A DNA stretch of 21,327 nt from a virus. The notes below the pieces were generated by a model that was not told where the DNA came from, searched no databases, and was given only the letters and a program-made list of their open reading frames with translations. Both the position numbers and the translations under genes were made by a program. The DNA lies in IMG/VR virus record IMGVR_UViG_3300006921_000203, positions 1 through 21,327 of that record; one strand, given 5' to 3'. Position 1 is the first letter of the stretch, and each line of letters starts with the position of its first letter. Below, one piece after another: positions 1 through 4,862 of this stretch.

Positions 1-124
1 CACAAATTTTAGGGAACAATGTAAAAACGACAAAGAATTTATACAAGTTATGAATTTTATGTTTAGCCCAGAATTTATGCAATCTGATGACAAAGGGGAA
101 AGAAAAATTTACAAAAATAAATAA
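1..124 (+). CDS. 3' end of an unrecognised small protein gene (5' end outside window)
   Basis: One frame is open from base 2 to the TAA at 122-124 and encodes the last 40 residues of a protein rich in Lys, Phe and Met (reads TNFREQCKNDKEFIQVMNF and so on, ending KIYKNK). There is no start codon that must be the true one; the frame continues past the left edge. No family is recognised. The stop codon lies one base before the conserved CGAAA of the first hammerhead ribozyme, the same stop-then-ribozyme arrangement seen after genes at 590 and 1269. That geometry is the main support for this being a real gene. Confidence 0.6.
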   Translation, partial: TNFREQCKNDKEFIQVMNFMFSPEFMQSDDKGERKIYKNK

Positions 125-125
125 A

Positions 126-182
126 CGAAACGCCTTCGGGCGTCTTGCACTAGTCGAGAAAGTGCAACTGATGAGATTCGAC
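126..182 (+). ncRNA. Hammerhead ribozyme copy 1 (type II order, pseudoknotted)
   Basis: Core CGAAA is at 126-130. Stem III is 130-134 paired with 139-143 around a TTCG tetraloop, followed by the cleavage triplet GTC (142-144). Stem I is TTGCAC 145-150 paired with GTGCAA 162-167, then CTGATGA at 168-174. Stem II is only G175-C126. Loop I bases 153-158 (GTCGAG) pair with 177-182 (TTCGAC) as a pseudoknot. Predicted cleavage is after C144, which would leave a 65-nt leader before the start at 210. The hammerhead core and its chemistry are established; cleavage of this copy is inferred. Confidence 0.88.
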
Positions 183-209
183 AATAAATTTACAATAATG
201 GAGATATAA

Positions 210-494
210 ATGAAAGAATTAACTGAAGATATGTACCAAGGAACTGTTGGATTTATAAATAATATTATGGACGATGGTCGATTATTTTATTTATATGATA
301 GATGGCAAGATGAAAAAGAATACGAAGATTTTGCTGACTATATTGAACATGCTAAAGGTTTTATTGAAGAATTTGGTTTAATATTTGTTAAAATGACCAA
401 AAGTTTTAAAATTGTTGTAAGAAATCTTGATACGCTTGTTGAAATAAAAATAAATAAAAGTAATGCAAATGTTACTTATATAGGTGACGAATAA
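210..494 (+). CDS. Unrecognised 94-residue phage protein
   Basis: No family is recognised. The protein is acidic, with many Asp/Glu in the first half (DRWQDEKEYEDFADYIEH) and a more beta-prone, Lys-rich second half (KMTKSFKIVVRNLDTLVEIKINKSN), so a small soluble alpha/beta protein is plausible. The start is supported by TGGAG at 199-203, seven bases upstream. The gene follows hammerhead copy 1 and overlaps none of its bases. A small hydrophobic ORF begins at 495, immediately after its stop codon, so the two are probably co-translated on one processed mRNA segment. Confidence 0.8.
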   Translation: MKELTEDMYQGTVGFINNIMDDGRLFYLYDRWQDEKEYEDFADYIEHAKGFIEEFGLIFVKMTKSFKIVVRNLDTLVEIKINKSNANVTYIGDE

Positions 495-590
495 ATGAAT
501 ACAAACGATATAATAATGACAATTTCCCATTTTGTTGTGGGAATAATAATATTTGTAACTGTAAAAACAATTGCAATATATTTAATTTAG
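495..590 (+). CDS. Small hydrophobic membrane peptide, 31 residues
   Basis: ATG directly follows the stop of the previous gene (TAAATG), suggesting translational coupling rather than an independent ribosome binding site. The peptide reads MNTNDIIMTISHFVVGIII and continues with FVTVKTIAIYLI; residues 8-31 are one long hydrophobic stretch fit for a single transmembrane helix with a short polar N-terminus. The TAG ends at 590, two bases before hammerhead copy 2. No family is recognised. Small early phage membrane peptides often alter host membrane functions, but nothing here shows which. Short length leaves some doubt that it is translated. Confidence 0.5.
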   Translation: MNTNDIIMTISHFVVGIIIFVTVKTIAIYLI

Positions 591-592
591 AT

Positions 593-649
593 CGAAACGC
601 CTTCGGGCGTCATATGTTAGAGGTGAAAACATATCTGATGAGATACCTC
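593..649 (+). ncRNA. Hammerhead ribozyme copy 2 (type II order, pseudoknotted)
   Basis: CGAAA is at 593-597. Stem III (597-601/606-610) with TTCG is identical to copy 1, with GTC ending at 611. Stem I is ATATGTT 612-618 paired with AACATAT 628-634; CTGATGA is at 635-641. Loop I GAGGT (620-624) pairs with ACCTC (645-649). Stem II is the longest of the set: G642-A643-T644 can pair with A591-T592-C593 (3 bp). Stem I and pseudoknot both differ in sequence from copy 1 but keep pairing. Predicted cleavage after C611 leaves 65 nt before the start at 677. Confidence 0.9.
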
Positions 650-676
650 AAGAATTTAATATAAATGGAGATAGAA

Positions 677-1009
677 ATGAACAAAGAAAGACAAGAAAAA
701 CTAAAAAAGGGCTTGTTGAACGATAGGTTTGAAAAATTAACTAGCTTCAAAGACGAAGACGGAGGTAGATATGTTTGGATGAGCCTTAGCATAAGCAAAG
801 AATTTTATGTTGTTGAAACTGAAATTGCAAGAACAAAATATTACAAGCGTTTTAACGATGCTTTAAATTATTTTAAAAAACATGAAGGTGATGAAGAAAC
901 ATGGATTGATTTAACTTGGCCAATGCCAGAAATACTTGGGCATAACTATGACCAAATTGCAGTTCAAGATTTGGATTGGATCGAAACTTACCAACTAACA
1001 AGACAATAA
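677..1009 (+). CDS. Unrecognised 110-residue protein
   Basis: The reading frame opens at an ATG at 665, but that ATG is part of the ribosome binding site ATGGAGATAGAA. The start at 677 (MNKERQEKLKKG) has correct spacing and matches the arrangement before the genes at 210 and 1021, so it is preferred. The N-terminus is strongly basic, followed by an aromatic-rich body with several Trp and Tyr (RYVWMSLS, TWIDLTWPMPEILG). No family is recognised. It lies between hammerhead copy 2 and the gene at 1021, whose ribosome binding site starts at its stop codon. Confidence 0.75.
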   Translation: MNKERQEKLKKGLLNDRFEKLTSFKDEDGGRYVWMSLSISKEFYVVETEIARTKYYKRFNDALNYFKKHEGDEETWIDLTWPMPEILGHNYDQIAVQDLDWIETYQLTRQ

Positions 1010-1020
1010 TGGAGATAGAA

Positions 1021-1269
1021 ATGGAAAAAGCAACAGTAAAATACACAAAAGAAGACGCAATAATTACTATGCCTATTGAAAATTATAGAAAAATGTGCGG
1101 ATATTTCAATACATTTAATGAAGCAATGAATGAACTTGGTGAAACAATGGATTTTCGTTTAAGCGAATTAAGTTCCATGGATTACTTAAGATTTTCAATG
1201 CAACATAATTTAGGTTTTGAAAAAATTAAAGGGCATTGGTCGGATTATAAAATACCCGACAGAAAATAA
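1021..1269 (+). CDS. Unrecognised 82-residue protein
   Basis: The start at 1021 (MEKATVKYTKEDAI) is chosen because ATGGAGATAGAA lies just upstream at the same spacing as for the gene at 677; a longer frame from 976 would overlap the previous gene by 34 bases. The protein is Met-rich and amphipathic, reading PIENYRKMCGYFNTFNEAM and then ELGETMDFRLSELS. No family is recognised. The TAA at 1267-1269 is three bases before hammerhead copy 3, so this gene and the one before it probably form one mRNA segment bounded by two ribozymes. Confidence 0.72.
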   Translation: MEKATVKYTKEDAIITMPIENYRKMCGYFNTFNEAMNELGETMDFRLSELSSMDYLRFSMQHNLGFEKIKGHWSDYKIPDRK

Positions 1270-1272
1270 AAA

Positions 1273-1329
1273 CGAAACGCCTTCGGGCGTCTTATACTAG
1301 TGCTGAAAGTATAACTGATGAGATAGCAC
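1273..1329 (+). ncRNA. Hammerhead ribozyme copy 3 (type II order, pseudoknotted)
   Basis: CGAAA is at 1273-1277, stem III with TTCG is identical to copies 1 and 2, and GTC ends at 1291. Stem I is TTATAC 1292-1297 paired with GTATAA 1309-1314; CTGATGA is at 1315-1321, then G1322 to pair with C1273. Loop I GTGCT (1300-1304) pairs with AGCAC (1325-1329). Predicted cleavage is after C1291. A promoter-like repeat follows at 1335-1352, and the next start codon is at 1373. Confidence 0.9.
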
Positions 1330-1334
1330 AAATT

Positions 1335-1352
1335 TATACGGATGTATAGATA
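1335..1352 (+). promoter_or_regulatory. Promoter-like repeat, copy A
   Basis: TATACGGATGTATAGATA matches copies at 2992-3009 and 7823-7840 with the shared core TAyrCGGwTGTATAG. The TATAG ending resembles the initiation region of promoters used by T7-class single-subunit RNA polymerases, and each copy is followed within about 40 bases by a start codon. The left half can also form a TATAC/GTATA hairpin here, but that pairing is imperfect in copy B. Use as a promoter for either phage polymerase is an inference. Confidence 0.4.
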
Positions 1353-1372
1353 CAAATAAACGGAGTAAAAAA

Positions 1373-1537
1373 ATGATAACTGAAGCTGAAGCGATTAATT
1401 TAGGAATCAAATATAAAAAAGAAAACCCTAAATGTTTTCATAGTGCTAAATACTGTGCTAAAAAAATTCTTCAACATCAAACTTACGAATGGTTTGAAGC
1501 TGATATGACAAAAAGCCGGAGGAACAAACAAGCATGA
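1373..1537 (+). CDS. Unrecognised 54-residue protein
   Basis: The start ATG at 1373 follows CGGAG at 1361-1365 with good spacing. The product reads MITEAEAINLGIKYKKENP and continues with two Cys, one His, and a basic tail (KSRRNKQA). Cys21, His23 and Cys28 could bind metal, but there is no convincing motif. The last codons contain CGGAGGAAC, which acts as the ribosome binding site of the next gene, and the stop TGA overlaps the next ATG (ATGA at 1534-1537), indicating translational coupling. No family is recognised. Confidence 0.65.
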   Translation: MITEAEAINLGIKYKKENPKCFHSAKYCAKKILQHQTYEWFEADMTKSRRNKQA

Positions 1538-2040
1538 ATATATTTTATTTTGATGAAGACCCAGTTGAAGCTGCCAAAGTTCAGCCTGATAAAATGCTAG
1601 TTAAGATGGTTCTCGAGACAGCTCAAATGCTATCTTGTGCCCATCGCGAACTTGATGGTGATGCTTATGCCGATATGCATAATTTATACAAATCTACGCA
1701 TAAAAATCATCCTTGTTCGATCTGGGTTAGACAGTCCAGAGCAAATTATGAATGGCTATATAAACATTTTATAGCTTTATCTGAGGAATATACAGAACGT
1801 TATGTTAGAACGCATTTAAGTTATACAAAACTTAAAAATGCTCTCTTTCAAACCCCTTTTAATATTCCAGCAGGCGAAATGACGCCAATTGCCCAGGCTA
1901 TGCCAGATGAGTATAAACATGAAGACCCTGTGACCGCTTATCGTAGATATTGTATCAATGAAAAGCATTATGCAGCTTGGAACGAAATGCCCGAACGTAA
2001 GCCAACGTGGTGGGAAAAGGAGATAAAAAATGATAATTAA
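1534..2040 (+). CDS. Conserved phage protein of unknown function (168 residues)
   Basis: The sequence looks like a compact, conserved domain rather than a random ORF. It has an N-terminal FYFDEDPVEAA segment, a helix KMLVKMVLETAQMLSCAHREL, a central STHKNHPCSIWVRQSRANY with invariant-looking His, Cys, Trp and Arg, then LYKHFIALSEEYTERYVR and a C-terminal TAYRRYCINEKHYAAW ending in PTWWEKE. I recall proteins of this shape as common hypothetical proteins in phages but cannot assign a function; a nucleic-acid enzyme is only a guess. Translation is coupled to the preceding gene by ATGA. The next gene starts inside its last codons, with GGAG at 2020-2023. Confidence 0.82.
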   Translation: MNIFYFDEDPVEAAKVQPDKMLVKMVLETAQMLSCAHRELDGDAYADMHNLYKSTHKNHPCSIWVRQSRANYEWLYKHFIALSEEYTERYVRTHLSYTKLKNALFQTPFNIPAGEMTPIAQAMPDEYKHEDPVTAYRRYCINEKHYAAWNEMPERKPTWWEKEIKNDN

Positions 2041-2350
2041 CAAAATGTTAAATTTAACTCATGGTGAAGTTTATGTAATTCTTTATGAGGGAAAAAAGTC
2101 AATTCGATTTTCTGATGCAGATAATCCAGTTCGATTTCGACAAGAGCTGCATGTACAACTTGCAAATGCTTTTGATGAGATAACTATTACCGTAGTTGCC
2201 TATATGGGTCAATTTGGTAAATGGGCATTGGATAAAGAATGGACTCTTAAAGATAAAGGTGTTAGTGAAAGCTGGCAATGGGCTAATGAATTAGCTCAAG
2301 AGCTAGAGCACCATGGCTTTATGGAAGAGCTTGAAAAAGCCATTAATTAA
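2030..2350 (+). CDS. Unrecognised 106-residue protein
   Basis: The start at 2030 overlaps the previous gene by 11 bases and has AAGGAG nine bases upstream. The N-terminal half looks beta-rich (GEVYVILYEGKKSIRFSD, then ITITVVAYMGQFGKWAL). The C-terminal third is acidic and helical (WQWANELAQELEHHGFMEEL). No family is recognised. It is followed by a 7-bp hairpin (2359-2380) and hammerhead copy 4, so it probably ends an mRNA segment that begins after copy 3. Confidence 0.75.
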   Translation: MIINKMLNLTHGEVYVILYEGKKSIRFSDADNPVRFRQELHVQLANAFDEITITVVAYMGQFGKWALDKEWTLKDKGVSESWQWANELAQELEHHGFMEELEKAIN

Positions 2351-2358
2351 GTATTTAA

Positions 2359-2380
2359 TTATGTATCACTATATGCATAA
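2359..2380 (+). other. Hairpin upstream of hammerhead copy 4
   Basis: TTATGTA (2359-2365) can pair with TGCATAA (2374-2380), including one T-G pair, around an 8-base loop. No T-run follows, so it is not an intrinsic terminator. It fills most of the 35 bases between the stop codon at 2350 and copy 4. It may shield the 3' end of the upstream mRNA after cleavage, but it is AT-rich and could be chance. Confidence 0.3.
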
Positions 2381-2385
2381 AACAA

Positions 2386-2442
2386 CGAAACGCCTTCGGG
2401 CGTCTTGCACTAGACCTGAAAGTGCAACTGATGAGATAGGTC
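2386..2442 (+). ncRNA. Hammerhead ribozyme copy 4 (type II order, pseudoknotted)
   Basis: CGAAA is at 2386-2390, stem III with TTCG is identical to copies 1-3, and GTC ends at 2404. Stem I is TTGCAC 2405-2410 paired with GTGCAA 2422-2427, as in copy 1; CTGATGA is at 2428-2434. Loop I GACCT (2413-2417) pairs with AGGTC (2438-2442). Copies 1 and 4 share stem I but have different pseudoknot strands, each self-complementary, so the pseudoknot is supported independently. Predicted cleavage is after C2404, 56 nt before the start at 2461. Confidence 0.9.
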
Positions 2443-2460
2443 AAAATTAACGGGGATATT

Positions 2461-2817
2461 ATGAGCGAAATACAAGTTCAATGGAATGAAAATAGACCGG
2501 TAGACAAATTGAACACCGGAATAGAAACATTAGTAGCTAGTATAGAAAATTGGGGAAAAGATAGAAAAATAACGGTAAATGGTAATCCAATAACTCAAGC
2601 AATTAAAACATTGGAAGAAACGCATGAATTATTAGAAGCTGTTAATCGTAATAACCAACATGATATAAGAGATGCTATTGGAGATATTGTAGTAACTCTT
2701 ATAATGCAATGTAAATTACAAGGAATGACCCTTGAGGAATGTTTATTCTTTTCATTTCAAGAAATTAAAGATCGAAAAGGTGAATTGAACGAAGTAGGGG
2801 ATTTTATTAAAAAATGA
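2461..2817 (+). CDS. MazG-like nucleotide pyrophosphohydrolase
   Basis: MazG-type all-alpha enzymes hydrolyse (d)NTPs to monophosphates plus pyrophosphate using Mg ions held by acidic helices. Visible here are KTLEETHELLEAV (Glu52, Glu53, Glu56) and, after a short loop, DIRDAIGDIVVTLIMQC (Asp71, Asp75), the usual paired acidic helices, then a third helix with EEC and a final FQEIKDRKGEL. At 118 residues it is a single-domain phage-type member. The start is preceded by CGGGGAT at 2451-2457. T4 dCTPase belongs to the same fold superfamily. With a likely dCMP-directed ThyA-family gene 640 bases downstream, a role in making dCMP from dCTP is attractive but unproven. Confidence 0.82.
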   Translation: MSEIQVQWNENRPVDKLNTGIETLVASIENWGKDRKITVNGNPITQAIKTLEETHELLEAVNRNNQHDIRDAIGDIVVTLIMQCKLQGMTLEECLFFSFQEIKDRKGELNEVGDFIKK

Positions 2818-2832
2818 TGCAGGAGCAACAAA

Positions 2833-3006
2833 ATGAGCAATAATAAAATGTTGATAACAGATGTCATTGATAAAATTGTAAAGTTAGCAATGGAAAGCGA
2901 AGATTTAGAAATTATTTTAAGCTCTACTGCTGCTTTAAAAACTTTAAATATATTGCAAGAGTTAGGTTTTATGCATATATCTGTAGATAGTTACGCGGAT
3001 GTATAG
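2833..3006 (+). CDS. Unrecognised 57-residue protein
   Basis: The start ATG at 2833 follows AGGAG at 2821-2825, just after the stop of the MazG-like gene. The product reads MSNNKMLITDVIDKIVKLAM and continues as an amphipathic acidic helix (ESEDLEIILSSTAALKTL) ending HISVDSYADV. It looks entirely helical and may be a small binding protein. Its last codons and stop lie inside the promoter-like repeat at 2992-3009, so that element overlaps coding sequence. No family is recognised. Confidence 0.6.
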   Translation: MSNNKMLITDVIDKIVKLAMESEDLEIILSSTAALKTLNILQELGFMHISVDSYADV

Positions 3007-3009
3007 ATA
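2992..3009 (+). promoter_or_regulatory. Promoter-like repeat, copy B
   Basis: TACGCGGATGTATAGATA is identical to copy A (1335-1352) at all but two positions, both in the left half, and shares the CGGwTGTATAG core with copy C. It overlaps the end of the small gene at 2833-3006 and is followed by AAAGGAG and the start at 3024. Such conservation in an otherwise divergent region supports a functional site; use as a phage promoter is inferred. Confidence 0.4.
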
Positions 3010-3023
3010 TAAAGGAGACATAA

Positions 3024-3320
3024 ATGGAAGAATTTAAAAAATTTGATGGTGGAAAAATTCGTTATGATTTAGTACCACCTAAAGTGATTCAAGGCATTGC
3101 AGAAGTTTTAACATTTGGCGCAAGTAAATATGGCGCTAATAATTGGAAATCTGTCGATGACCCTGAAAGATATGTTGGCGCTTTGTATAGGCACCTTGAA
3201 GCATATCGTAAAGGTGAGATAATCGATCCGGAAAGTGGATTTTCTCATTTAGCACACGCTAGCACAAATCTAGCATTTTTAATAGAACTCGGCCATGAGT
3301 CGAGCAATTGGAGTAAATAA
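3024..3320 (+). CDS. dATP/dGTP diphosphohydrolase-like protein (former DUF5664 type)
   Basis: The whole 98-residue protein matches the remembered pattern of the phage family now called dATP/dGTP diphosphohydrolase N-terminal domain. It has a K-x-RYDLVPP start (residues 11-19), LTFGASKYGANNW (29-41), ALYRHLEAYRKGE (53-65) and DPESGFSHLAHASTNLAFLIE (68-88). The paired RH...E and DxE...H segments are the likely metal and phosphate ligands of an HD/MazG-like helical fold. Relatives include the MazZ protein of 2-aminoadenine phages, but no PurZ-like gene is seen in this window, so Z-DNA is not implied. It sits between the MazG-like and ThyA-family genes, suggesting shared work on dNTP pools. AAAGGAG supports the start. 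Confidence 0.75.
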   Translation: MEEFKKFDGGKIRYDLVPPKVIQGIAEVLTFGASKYGANNWKSVDDPERYVGALYRHLEAYRKGEIIDPESGFSHLAHASTNLAFLIELGHESSNWSK

Positions 3321-3454
3321 TGAAAGCACACACTAAAGTAACAGCACACAATTTTGGTAAACACAATGACGCAAGAAAAATGCTAATGAGATATCACGGC
3401 ATTAGTAGTCGTTCAGCTGCCAAAGCACTCAAATATATAAATAGCTTTAAATAA
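3320..3454 (+). CDS. Small basic protein, 44 residues
   Basis: ATG overlaps the last base of the preceding stop (TAATG). The product MKAHTKVTAHNFGKHNDARK continues to MLMRYHGISSRSAAKALKYINSFK. It is rich in Lys, Arg and His with a net positive charge, so nucleic-acid binding is plausible. The RSAAKALKYI end looks like a short helix. No family is recognised. Tight coupling to the upstream gene and the start at 3459 four bases beyond its stop support translation. Confidence 0.5.
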   Translation: MKAHTKVTAHNFGKHNDARKMLMRYHGISSRSAAKALKYINSFK

Positions 3455-3458
3455 AACT

Positions 3459-4202
3459 ATGTATATTGATGAGGTGTACAAACAGCTTGTCAAAGAAATT
3501 TTAGCCGATGGCGTTCAGAGGGATACCAGAAATGGTAAAACTCTGAGCGTTTTTGGCACTAGTATCAAATTTGATATAGCTGAAATAGGACTTCCTTTAT
3601 TAAGTTATAGGAAGATTTTTACTAAAGGAATAGTAGGTGAGTTTTTAGGCTTTTTACAAGATGTTAAAACAAATGAAGAGTTTGAAGCTTTAGGTTGTTC
3701 ATATTGGAAACTTTGGGCGGATAAAGATGGCAAACTTGAATTAGACTATCCTCCACGAAAGCAATGGAAAGCTTTAATTGATGGCATTAAGAAAGATCCA
3801 AACAGTCGAAGGCATATGATTAATCTATGGAATTCAGATCGTTTAGATGAGCTTAGTTTACCTTGCTGCCATTTTAATTATCAATTTTATGTTAGAAACG
3901 GGTTTATAGATTTAATTTGGACCCAGCGAAGTTTAGATGTTGCTATTGGATTGCCAAGCGACTTAATTCTTTCTGCGTTGTATTTAGCAGAAATAGGCAG
4001 AAAAACAGGATTAACGCCTGGAAAAGTAACTATGAACTTTGGAGATACACATATTTACCAAGAACATTTACAAACTATTGAAGATATGATTACAGATAAA
4101 ATTCCAAGCCATTCTCGAATAAATTTTAATTGGGATGGCAAAAATCTTGTATATTATGATTACTTTCCTTATGAAAAAATTAATTTTGAATTAAAGAGGT
4201 AA
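3459..4202 (+). CDS. ThyA-family pyrimidine (hydroxy)methyltransferase, probably dCMP-directed
   Basis: The enzyme family transfers a one-carbon unit from methylene-tetrahydrofolate to C5 of a pyrimidine nucleotide. Family marks are clear: Arg near residue 21-24 with TLSVFG, E61, WADKDG (86-91), SRR (116-118), catalytic Cys137 in PCCHFNYQFYV, QRSLDVAIG (156-164), and GDTHIY (195-200). The key difference is LPSD: Asp168 falls where thymidylate synthase has the Asn (E. coli N177) that selects dUMP. T4 dCMP hydroxymethylase has Asp there, and Asn-to-Asp mutants of thymidylate synthase shift to dCMP. The segment before RKQW also departs from the usual GPVYGKQW. I therefore predict dCMP methyl- or hydroxymethyltransferase; an ordinary thymidylate synthase is the alternative. 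No strong ribosome binding site precedes it. Confidence 0.85.
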   Translation: MYIDEVYKQLVKEILADGVQRDTRNGKTLSVFGTSIKFDIAEIGLPLLSYRKIFTKGIVGEFLGFLQDVKTNEEFEALGCSYWKLWADKDGKLELDYPPRKQWKALIDGIKKDPNSRRHMINLWNSDRLDELSLPCCHFNYQFYVRNGFIDLIWTQRSLDVAIGLPSDLILSALYLAEIGRKTGLTPGKVTMNFGDTHIYQEHLQTIEDMITDKIPSHSRINFNWDGKNLVYYDYFPYEKINFELKR

Positions 4203-4206
4203 TAGT

Positions 4207-4473
4207 ATGTATGATGATGATGGTAAAGAATTGTGGGATTATAGGTCTAGAGTATATGATAGAAAAGTAATAACTGTTTTTATAAAAGAAGCGGAAAATT
4301 TACTTGGAAATTTGATATACTCTAGAAAACGTTTTACAGGAGAAGGTTTTCCAGAAAAAGCTGAGGCAGCTATTTTTGAAGGACTAACTGAAGATGAATC
4401 TAATACTTTGGACCATTTAGAAAGGTGTATGCACGACAAAGCTTTTGAAATTCCAAAAGGAATTAGGTGGTAA
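4207..4473 (+). CDS. Unrecognised 88-residue protein
   Basis: The start follows AGAGG at 4195-4199. The protein begins MYDDDGKELWDYRSRVYDRK, then has a helical middle (FIKEAENLLGNLIYSRKRF) and an acidic C-terminal part (EGLTEDESNTLDHLERC). No family is recognised. It is separated from the ThyA-family gene by only four bases, so it is co-transcribed with it. A lipoprotein-like small gene follows at 4495. Confidence 0.7.
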   Translation: MYDDDGKELWDYRSRVYDRKVITVFIKEAENLLGNLIYSRKRFTGEGFPEKAEAAIFEGLTEDESNTLDHLERCMHDKAFEIPKGIRW

Positions 4474-4494
4474 TTATAAATATAAGGATAAATT

Positions 4495-4668
4495 ATGATA
4501 AAATATGTGGTAATAATTTTTATGCTTGCTTTAGTTGGCTGCGGCGAACTTGAACAACAAATGATCGAGCACCAAACTAGAGGCCAAATAGAATGCAAAC
4601 CGGTAGATGCTCAAGGTTGCATAGGGTGGTTAGGAGATAAACCTATAATGGTGGAGGAAGAAGTATGA
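4495..4668 (+). CDS. Putative small lipoprotein, 57 residues
   Basis: The N-terminus MIKYVVIIFMLALVGCGELE is a textbook lipoprotein signal peptide: one Lys, a hydrophobic stretch, then the lipobox LVGC with Cys16 as the predicted lipidated residue. The mature part is about 42 residues with two further Cys (34 and 42) that could pair. AAGGAT at 4482-4487 gives the ribosome binding site. The stop overlaps the next ATG (ATGA). Its place among early-type genes suggests envelope modification or superinfection exclusion rather than Rz1-type lysis, but nothing decides this. Confidence 0.65.
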   Translation: MIKYVVIIFMLALVGCGELEQQMIEHQTRGQIECKPVDAQGCIGWLGDKPIMVEEEV

Positions 4669-4763
4669 GCGGTTGGACTTTGAGTACTTTGCCAGAATGG
4701 ATAATGTTTGGTCAATTATTAGTTTTAGGATTTGTTTTAAGCTTAATAATTTTAGATGCATAA
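4665..4763 (+). CDS. Small single-pass membrane protein, 32 residues
   Basis: Coupled to the lipoprotein gene by ATGA, with GGAGGAAG just upstream (4652-4659). The product MSGWTLSTLPEWIMFGQLLV continues LGFVLSLIILDA: a short polar N-terminus and one hydrophobic helix over residues 12-30. It pairs naturally with the lipoprotein before it as a two-gene envelope cassette. The stop is three bases before the partial ribozyme repeat at 4767. Confidence 0.55.
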   Translation: MSGWTLSTLPEWIMFGQLLVLGFVLSLIILDA

Positions 4764-4766
4764 ATT

Positions 4767-4782
4767 CGAAACGCCTTCGGGC
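4767..4782 (+). repeat. Truncated ribozyme repeat (CGAAA and most of stem III)
   Basis: CGAAACGCCTTCGGGC here repeats the first 16 bases of hammerhead copy 5, which starts 20 bases downstream at 4787. The fragment lacks the GTC cleavage triplet, stem I and the CTGATGA core, so it cannot cleave. It looks like a 20-base tandem duplication or the stub of a lost copy. Confidence 0.85.
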
Positions 4783-4786
4783 AATA

Positions 4787-4843
4787 CGAAACGCCTTCGG
4801 GCGTCTTAGAACAGAGTTGAAGTTCTAACTGATGAGATAACTC
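4787..4843 (+). ncRNA. Hammerhead ribozyme copy 5 (type II order, pseudoknotted)
   Basis: CGAAA is at 4787-4791, stem III with TTCG is identical to copies 1-4, and GTC ends at 4805. Stem I is TTAGAAC 4806-4812 paired with GTTCTAA 4822-4828; CTGATGA is at 4829-4835. Loop I GAGTT (4814-4818) pairs with AACTC (4839-4843). Predicted cleavage after C4805 leaves 57 nt before the start at 4863. Confidence 0.9.
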
Positions 4844-4862
4844 AATTAATATAAGGAGAAAT

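Noticed and set aside
64-110. CTGATGAC at 83-90 followed by AAAGGGGAAAG, a hammerhead-like core inside the first partial gene
   Set aside because: It cannot form stem II or stem III in any hammerhead order and lies in a coding frame; chance match.
126-182. The CGCCTTCGGGCG hairpins as intrinsic terminators
   Set aside because: No T-run follows any copy; the next bases are stem I of the ribozyme. The conserved CTGANGA and loop pairing fit a hammerhead, not a terminator.
976-1020. Earlier start codon at 976 for the gene at 1021, and similar early starts at 665 and 16483
   Set aside because: In each case the better start has a GGAG or GAGG motif at proper spacing, and the early start would be inside a ribosome binding site or the preceding gene.
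2165-2195. TTTGATGAGATAACT inside the gene at 2030, resembling the 3' part of the ribozymes
   Set aside because: It has no CGAAA, stem III or stem I partner upstream and encodes a smooth protein segment.
3024-3320. Evidence for a 2-aminoadenine (Z) genome, because the protein resembles MazZ relatives
   Set aside because: No PurZ-like or DatZ-like gene is visible, and this hydrolase family is common in ordinary phages.
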